From Amycolatopsis orientalis DSM 40040 = KCTC 9412 (lineage in GTDB: Bacteria; Actinomycetota; Actinomycetes; Mycobacteriales; Pseudonocardiaceae): DNA of 64,000 nt. Location of the stretch: assembly GCF_000478275.1 (NCBI RefSeq), contig NZ_ASJB01000046.1, forward strand, positions 133,543 to 197,542, written 5' to 3'. The notes below the pieces were generated by a model, which had not been told where the DNA came from, searched no databases, and saw only the letters and a list, made by a program, of their open reading frames with translations. Of the stretch, positions 58,930 through 64,000 are shown one piece after another. The position numbers and the translations under genes are program-made. How positions within the stretch are numbered: the first letter of the stretch is position 1; each line of letters opens with the position of its first letter.

Positions 58930-60309
58930 ATGATCGGGTGTCCCGGGGACGAGCGCATCACTCCCGCCCTGTGGGGGATGGCGGCGATCCTGACCCTCGG
59001 CGGATTCCTGTCGATGTTCACGTCGACGGTCGTCAACGTCGCGCTCGGCACGATCGCGGCGGAGTTCCACGCACCGCTCGGGACAGCTCAGTGGATCGCC
59101 ACCGGTTACCTGCTCGCGCTCGCCGCGATGGTGCCGGTCAGCGGCTGGGCGAGTCGCCGGTTCGGGGCGACCAGGCTCTGGCTGGGCTGCGTCGGCCTGT
59201 TCGCGCTGTTCTCGGGGCTCTGCGCGGCGGCGACGTCGATCGAGGCGCTCATCGTTTTCCGTGTCCTGCAAGGCGCCGCGGGCGGGCTGCTGGTCCCGGC
59301 GGGGCAGATCCTGTTCGCGGTGGCGGCGGGGCCGAAGCGGCTCGGCCGGATGATGACCGTGCTGAGCATCCCGATCTATCTCGCGCCGGTGCTCGGCACG
59401 CTGTCCGGCAGCCTGCTCGCCGAAGGACTCGGCGTGCCGGCGCTGTTCCTGGTGAACGTGCCGATCTCGGTGCTCAGCCTGCTGCTGGGCCGGAAATGGC
59501 TGCCGAGGGAAAGCCCGGAAGCGGCGCGGTCGCTGGACCTGCGCGGTCTGCTCCTCACCGTGTCCGGCCTGCCGTTACTCGTCTACGGCGTCGCCGAACC
59601 CGCCCCGCTCCCGGCGATCGCCGGTGCGATCCTGCTCGCCGTCTTCGCCGTCACCGCGCTGCGCTCGCGGGCCCCGTTGCTCGATCTGGGCCTGTTCCGC
59701 GACGGCGCCTTCGCCGCGGCCGCCGCCGTGATCTTCTGCATGGGGATCGCGGTGTTCGGCGCGATGATCGTCCTGCCGCTCTACTACCTCGACGTCCGGC
59801 ACGAAAGCCTCGTCGCCACCGGCCTCCTGACCGCGCCGCTGGCACTCGGAACCGTGGTGGCGCTGCCCCTCGCGGGCAGGCTGACCGACCGGATCGGTGG
59901 CGCGCGGGTGATCTTCGCCGGGCTGATCGTCACGATCGCAGGCACGGTGCCGTTGGCGCTGCTCACCGGGTCCGATGGCTACGGATGGCTCTCGGCCGTG
60001 CAGATCGTCCGGGGCTGCGGCATCGGGCTGACCACGACCCCGGCCCTCGCCGCCGGGCTGATCCTGGTGGCCAAGGAACGGATTTCGCACGCCATGCCGA
60101 TCTTCGCCATGCTGCAACGGATCGGTGCGTCCTTCGGGACGTCCATCCTGACCGCGGTCGTCTCCGCGCGGCTCGCCGCCGCCCCGGGCAGCGCGGAGGC
60201 CATCGCGGACACCCACTGGTGGATCGTCGGGGTGACCGCGATCGTGCTGATCCCGTCGTGGATCCTCGTCCGCGCGGAGTCCCGGCGCCGGATGTCCAAA
60301 ATGGACTGA
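58930..60309 (+). CDS. MFS exporter, probable tetracycline efflux pump (DHA2 type)
   Basis: A 459-residue transporter with 12-14 spans and DHA2 marks (FTSTVVNVALGTIAAEFHAP at span 1, PVSGWASRRFGATRLWLG for motif A, LSIPIYLAPVLGTLSGSLL for motif C). The tetracycline exporters of actinomycetes (OtrB, TcrC) are of this group. The first in-frame ATG after the operator, 58930, is used; its ribosome site is weak (GGTGGG). It is regulated by the divergent tetR through the nested palindrome, so it should be induced by the product and complete the self-resistance set. Confidence 0.9.
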   Translation: MIGCPGDERITPALWGMAAILTLGGFLSMFTSTVVNVALGTIAAEFHAPLGTAQWIATGYLLALAAMVPVSGWASRRFGATRLWLGCVGLFALFSGLCAAATSIEALIVFRVLQGAAGGLLVPAGQILFAVAAGPKRLGRMMTVLSIPIYLAPVLGTLSGSLLAEGLGVPALFLVNVPISVLSLLLGRKWLPRESPEAARSLDLRGLLLTVSGLPLLVYGVAEPAPLPAIAGAILLAVFAVTALRSRAPLLDLGLFRDGAFAAAAAVIFCMGIAVFGAMIVLPLYYLDVRHESLVATGLLTAPLALGTVVALPLAGRLTDRIGGARVIFAGLIVTIAGTVPLALLTGSDGYGWLSAVQIVRGCGIGLTTTPALAAGLILVAKERISHAMPIFAMLQRIGASFGTSILTAVVSARLAAAPGSAEAIADTHWWIVGVTAIVLIPSWILVRAESRRRMSKMD

Positions 60310-60425
60310 AGGTGGGCCGGTGGGTTTGTTCCCGTCCGGACGCCGACGGCGGTCCCGGATGTCCGGTGCGCGTCCCGGCCGTGGCCTTCGGGACACCGCG
60401 TGCGGAACGCCGTAGGCTCAGCTGA

Positions 60426-61628
60426 ATGAGCACGGCATCCACCACGGAGCATCCGATGGTCGAAACCCGGCACCAGACCCAGTTGCTCACCTTGCTGCGG
60501 GACGAGGGCCCGATGTCCCGGGTCGAACTGGGGGAGCGGCTGGAGCTGCCGCGTGCCCGGGTGGGTGCGGAGGTCACGCGCCTCGCCGAGGTCGGCCTCG
60601 TCGAGACGGCGGGTCCGTCGGCGAGCCGGGGCGGCAGGCGTTCGACGCTGGTGCGGCTGGCGGGAGACCTGCGCGTGCTCTCCGTCGACGTCGGCGCGAC
60701 GTCGGTCGGGGTCGCCCTCACCGACGCTTCGTGCGAGGTGCTGGTGCACACCGTCGAGGACTGCGACGTCCGGAAAGGGCCGCACGCCGTCCTCAAACGG
60801 GTCGTGGAGCTGGCGGAGAAGATCCGCGAAGAGGTGCCGGGCAGGCTGATCGCCGCCGGGATCGGCCTGCCTGGACCGGTGAGCTTCGCCGAAGGTATGG
60901 CGGTCGCCCCGCCGATAATGCCCGGCTGGGACCGGTTCTCCGTGCGCGACCATCTCGGCGGGCTGCTGCGCTGCCCGGTCACCGTCGACAACGACGTGAA
61001 CTCGATGGCCCTCGGGGAACGGCACGCCGGGGTCGCCCGCTCCATCGACGACCTGGTGTTCGTCAAGATCGGGACCGGTATCGGCTGCGGGATCGTGCTC
61101 GGCGGCAAGGTGTACCGCGGGGTCGCGGGTACCGCGGGCGACATCGGGCACATCCGCCTCGACGACTACGGCCCGACCTGCGCCTGCGGCGAGACGGGCT
61201 GTCTCGAGGCGTACTTCGGCGGCGCCGCGCTGGCCCGCGACGGGCTGACGCTGGCGCGCAGCGGCCGGTCGGCGTACCTCGCCGACGTCGTCGCGGACCG
61301 CGGCGCGATCACCGCCCAGGACGTCGGCCGCGCGGCGGCGTCGGGCGACTTCGGCGCGGTGAACCTGATCCGCGACGGCGGACGGCGGCTCGGTCAGGTG
61401 GTCGCCTCGCTGGTGAGTTTCGTGAACCCGGGCATGGTCGTGATCGGCGGTGGCGTGGCGCAGCTCGGCCATCAGCTGCTCGCCGAGATCCGCAGCTCGG
61501 TCTACCGGCGGTCGCTGCCGCTGGCGACCGGGAACCTGCCGATCGTGCTGTCCGAACTCGGCGACACCGCCGGTGTCATCGGCGCGGCCTGGTCGGCCAC
61601 GGACCGCGCGTTCACGTTGAGTAGCTGA
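60426..61628 (+). CDS. ROK-family transcriptional regulator 1
   Basis: A 400-residue ROK protein with an N-terminal winged helix (LTLLRDEGPMSRVELGERLELPRARVGAEVTRLAEVGL) and the sugar kinase-like fold: LSVDVGATSVGVALTD (phosphate loop), GIGLPGPVSFAEG, VDNDVNSMALGERHAG, KIGTGIGCGIVLGG and the zinc motif CACGETGCLEA. It is likely a sugar-responsive repressor. ATG 60426 is used. It lies outside the polyketide cluster by function, with a decayed gene and another ROK gene following it. Confidence 0.93.
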   Translation: MSTASTTEHPMVETRHQTQLLTLLRDEGPMSRVELGERLELPRARVGAEVTRLAEVGLVETAGPSASRGGRRSTLVRLAGDLRVLSVDVGATSVGVALTDASCEVLVHTVEDCDVRKGPHAVLKRVVELAEKIREEVPGRLIAAGIGLPGPVSFAEGMAVAPPIMPGWDRFSVRDHLGGLLRCPVTVDNDVNSMALGERHAGVARSIDDLVFVKIGTGIGCGIVLGGKVYRGVAGTAGDIGHIRLDDYGPTCACGETGCLEAYFGGAALARDGLTLARSGRSAYLADVVADRGAITAQDVGRAAASGDFGAVNLIRDGGRRLGQVVASLVSFVNPGMVVIGGGVAQLGHQLLAEIRSSVYRRSLPLATGNLPIVLSELGDTAGVIGAAWSATDRAFTLSS

Positions 61629-61643
61629 GGCGGTGGAACTTCG

Positions 61644-61973
61644 TTGCGCCGCATCGGAATCACCGGGCACTCGAATCTGTCCACGACCACCGTGCCGTTG
61701 ATCGCCGATGCTCTTCACCGGACAACGCGGCCGACTTCGACGAGCTGCTCGCTCGGGCGGTGGTCGTCGACACCCTGCCGTTCCCGGAGTCCGGCCGCGA
61801 GGCCTGCATGGCGGCCAGCGAACGGGTGCTGGACGGGATCGAGGCCCTGATCGCGGTCTGGGACCGGGGGTCCCTCCGGCGGTCATGGCGGGACCGCCGA
61901 CGTCGTCGAGGCGGCGCGTGCGCGTGGTCTGCCGGTGACGATCGTGTGGCCCGACGGCGCCTTTCGCGAGTGA
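61644..61973 (+). pseudogene. remnant of a Rossmann-like protein gene
   Basis: Three pieces in different frames read as one protein: RRIGITGHSNLSTTTVPLIADALHR from 61644, then DNAADFDELLARAVVVDTLPFPESGREACMAASERVLDGIEALIAVWD (about 61715-61860), then GTADVVEAARARGLPVTIVWPDGAFRE ending at the stop 61971-61973. The pieces are joined by an internal deletion near 61710 and a frameshift near 61880. A G-H-S/R-N-type start with an alternating alpha/beta pattern suggests a nucleotide-binding Rossmann-like fold. It has a TTG as first codon. It is broken, so no function is expected. Confidence 0.75.
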
Positions 61974-62147
61974 CACCGCGAGACCATCGGGGCGGCTGGT
62001 CGACTACGGACCGGGTTTCACCCTGTGTAGCTGTTGCCCCGGTTCGCGGGCGGCAGGTGCCTCCCGGCCGCACTGTGTGACGGACCCGAGGGCGCCCTTC
62101 ACCGCACGTTGGGCACTCAACTGATTCCGATTAGTAACGTCAAGATC

Positions 62148-62292
62148 GTACAGACTTTTGCTCGAAAAGTACGAAAGTCTGTACCGATCCGAACGGCTAT
62201 TCGGGTGACGGCGGGCATTTCTGTCTTATTGTCACCTTGACGAGTGACAGCAGTCACCCTACTTTCGCTGGCTAAGTAACAAAGTTTGTTAC
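62148..62292. promoter_or_regulatory. two inverted repeats in front of the second ROK gene
   Basis: GTACAGACTTT / AAAGTCTGTAC (62148-62158 and 62174-62184) frames a 15-base spacer, and the perfect 17-mer GTAACAAAGTTTGTTAC lies at 62276-62292, 25 bases before the ROK GTG start. The latter matches the size and position of ROK operators, so self-regulation is likely. The rest of the 61974-62316 gap shows no gene. Confidence 0.7.
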
Positions 62293-62316
62293 GGCCGATT
62301 CGTAAGTGAGGGCAGT

Positions 62317-63555
62317 GTGGCCGCGACGGAATCCGGGCAGCTCGACCCGGTCAGCCCACGCACGGCGAACCTCGCCGCGCTCCTGCGGGCGCTGCGCGCG
62401 GGGCCGCTGTCGCGTACCCAGCTCGCCGCGCGGTGCGGGCTCACCAAGGGGGCCGTCTCCGGGCTGATCGCCGAGCTGTCCGAGCGCGGTCTCGTCCGCT
62501 CCGCCGGACTCAAGGCAGGCGCCAACGGCAGGCCGAGCCAGCTGGTCGAGCTGAACGGCGCGAGCGCGTACGGGCTCGCGTTGAGCGTCGAGGCCGACCG
62601 CTTCGCCGCCGTCGTCACGAACCTCGACGGCCGTGTCGTCGCCGAACGGTCGGAGGCCGCGGACGTCGCCGCGCTCGGCCTCCACCGCAGCATGGACGAA
62701 CTCGCCTTCCTCGCCGGTCAGGTGCTGCGCGACGACCAGCCGGTCGGGGTCACGGTCTCCGTGCCGGGCCTGGTCGACTCGGCCGCCGCCGTGTTGCGGT
62801 TCGCCCCGACGCTGCGCTGGCGCGACGCCGAGATCGCCGACCTGCTGGCCGCCCGGCTCGGCCTCGCGGCCGACGCCATCGGGGTCGACAACGAGGCCAA
62901 CCTCGGCGCGGTCGGCGAGTCGGTCGCGGGCGCCGGGCGCGGGGTCCGGGAACTCTTCTACCTCAGCGGCGGGATGGGCGTCGGGGGCGGGCTCGTCTCC
63001 GGTGGCGCGATCCTGCGCGGTGCCAGGGGTTTCGCCGGCGAGGTCGGGCATATCACCGTCGACCAGTCCGGCGAGCAGTGCCAGTGCGGCCGGATCGGCT
63101 GCCTGGAGACCAAGGCCGGGCTCAACGCCGTGGTGCGGGGCGCCGCCTCGCCGGGAGACCCGCTGCACGACCCCGCGCTCGGCGTCGACGGCCGGGTCGG
63201 GCTGCTCAAACATCGCGTGCAGCGCGGTGACCAGCGCGCGGTCGCGGCGGTCGCGGAACTCGGGGTCGCGCTCGGCATCGCGGTGTCCACTGTGGTCGAT
63301 GTCCTCGACCCGGACGTCGTCGTGCTCGGCGGGTACTTCGCCGAGCTGGGCGAGTGGCTGGTCGAGCCGGTGCGCCGCGAACTGTCCGCGCGGCCGCTCG
63401 GCCACGAGCCCTCCTGCCGCGTCGAGCCGTCCCCGCTGGGCACCACCGCGGCGCTGCGCGGAGCCGCGCACCTTGCCACCGAACGGCTTTTCGCCGATCC
63501 GACCCTCGTCCCATTCGTCGATTCTTCGGAGAACACAGCGGAGGCGCCGGCATGA
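62317..63555 (+). CDS. ROK-family transcriptional regulator 2
   Basis: A 412-residue ROK repressor. The N-terminal winged helix is ALLRALRAGPLSRTQLAARCGLTKGAVSGLIAELSERGL; the ROK domain has VDNEANLGAVGESVAG and the zinc site CQCGRIGCLETKAG. The GTG at 62317 was chosen as the start; the palindrome at 62276-62292 lies just upstream. Its stop overlaps the start of an ABC sugar transporter ATPase gene (ATGA), so the two are co-transcribed, a common XylR/NagC-like pairing in which the ROK protein senses the imported sugar. Confidence 0.93.
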   Translation: MAATESGQLDPVSPRTANLAALLRALRAGPLSRTQLAARCGLTKGAVSGLIAELSERGLVRSAGLKAGANGRPSQLVELNGASAYGLALSVEADRFAAVVTNLDGRVVAERSEAADVAALGLHRSMDELAFLAGQVLRDDQPVGVTVSVPGLVDSAAAVLRFAPTLRWRDAEIADLLAARLGLAADAIGVDNEANLGAVGESVAGAGRGVRELFYLSGGMGVGGGLVSGGAILRGARGFAGEVGHITVDQSGEQCQCGRIGCLETKAGLNAVVRGAASPGDPLHDPALGVDGRVGLLKHRVQRGDQRAVAAVAELGVALGIAVSTVVDVLDPDVVVLGGYFAELGEWLVEPVRRELSARPLGHEPSCRVEPSPLGTTAALRGAAHLATERLFADPTLVPFVDSSENTAEAPA

Positions 63556-64000
63556 CCTTGCTCTCGGTCCGGGGGATCGTGAAGACCTTCCCGGGGGTCC
63601 GCGCGCTCGACGGGGTCGACTTCGACGTCGAACCCGGTGAGGTGCACTGCCTGCTCGGCCAGAACGGCGCGGGCAAGTCCACGCTGATCAAGACGCTCGC
63701 CGGGGCGCACCGTCCCGACGGCGGCGAGATCTTCTGGCAGGGCGAGCCGGTCACGCTGCCCTCGCCGGTCGCCGCGCTGAAGCTCGGCATCGCCACCATG
63801 TATCAGGAACTCGACCTGGTGCCGGGACTTTCCGTGGCGGACAACATCTTCCTCGGCCGCGAACGCGCGTCGTTCGGCTTCACGCGGATCAGTGAATCCC
63901 GCGCCATGGCCGCGAAACTGATGGCCCGGCTCGGGCATCCCGAGATCGCGCCGTCGACCGAGGTCGGCAAGCTCTCCGCCGCCGGGCAGCAGCTGGTCTC
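63552..64000 (+). CDS. sugar ABC transporter ATPase, 5' part
   Basis: The first 149 residues of a two-NBD ATPase of the RbsA/XylG/MglA type (MTLLSVRGIVKTFPGVRALDGVDFDVEPGEVHCLLGQNGAGKSTLIKTLAGAHRPDGGE). The Walker A is GQNGAGKST and the Q loop is TMYQELDLVPGLSVADNIFLGRE, the form used by monosaccharide importers. The gene continues past 64000, so the second half and the permease are not seen. It overlaps the ROK gene start-stop, so the two are a unit. The sugar is unknown. Confidence 0.93.
   Translation, partial: MTLLSVRGIVKTFPGVRALDGVDFDVEPGEVHCLLGQNGAGKSTLIKTLAGAHRPDGGEIFWQGEPVTLPSPVAALKLGIATMYQELDLVPGLSVADNIFLGRERASFGFTRISESRAMAAKLMARLGHPEIAPSTEVGKLSAAGQQLV

Noticed and set aside
21466..60309. 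Xantholipin/lysolipin-type polycyclic xanthone cluster, suggested by the amidotransferase, halogenase and several FAD oxygenases
   Set aside because: OtrA-type ribosomal protection, a drug-class TetR, and OxyQ- and OxyR-like genes fit a tetracycline better. It stays a minor alternative.
1..64000. tRNA, rRNA or riboswitch genes
   Set aside because: I saw no cloverleaf with a T-loop consensus and no rRNA-like or known riboswitch sequence. Weak candidates could be missed without a covariance search.

Overview
The window is high-GC actinomycete DNA. GTG starts are frequent, genes overlap by ATGA or GTGA, and large perfect intergenic hairpins are common. An Amycolatopsis-like or other pseudonocardial host is my inference, not something proven here. 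The left third (1-21 kb) is mostly chromosomal: a truncated HNH endonuclease gene, a hairpin-rich tandem repeat tract, a regulator divergent from a P450/ferredoxin pair, a snapalysin-type protease, a WD40-KAP NTPase / vWA protein / membrane protein cassette, a small CRP-plus-cyclase regulatory group with matching palindromes, a secreted DUF1996-type protein, a TctCBA transporter with a divergent CitA/CitB-type two-component system, and a CPA2 antiporter.

From about 21.4 to 60.3 kb lies one large tetracycline-type aromatic polyketide cluster. It has a KS-alpha (46.9 kb), a chain length factor (21.5 kb), an ACP (33.5 kb), an OxyD-like amidotransferase for a malonamate starter, a malonyl-CoA:ACP transacylase, a two-domain aromatase/cyclase, an OxyN-type cyclase, three FAD monooxygenases, an ABM-type oxygenase, an acyl-CoA ligase, a DapC/OxyQ-like aminotransferase, a PPOX/OxyR-like reductase, three methyltransferases, a flavin-dependent halogenase with a flavin reductase, a glycosyltransferase and three deoxysugar genes. 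Self-protection is layered: an OtrA/Tet(M)-type ribosomal protection GTPase, a true TetR-class repressor divergent from an efflux gene over a nested palindrome, and two more MFS exporters. Control genes are a SARP, two atypical LuxR-type response regulators and two TetR proteins. 11-bp-spaced SARP-like heptads lie between divergent genes.

Two features set the cluster apart. The minimal PKS genes, normally adjacent, are scattered over about 25 kb on both strands. No ketoreductase (OxyJ type) is visible, although a halogenase, a glycosyltransferase, deoxysugar genes and three methyltransferases are present. The simplest inference is a chlorinated, glycosylated tetracycline that keeps oxygen at C-8, as in the 8-methoxychlortetracycline/dactylocycline group. 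The 3-dehydrase points to a 2,3,6-trideoxysugar, and several sugar genes must lie elsewhere.

The right end (60.4-64 kb) returns to sugar metabolism: two ROK regulators, a decayed gene between them, and the start of a sugar ABC transporter ATPase that runs off the window.
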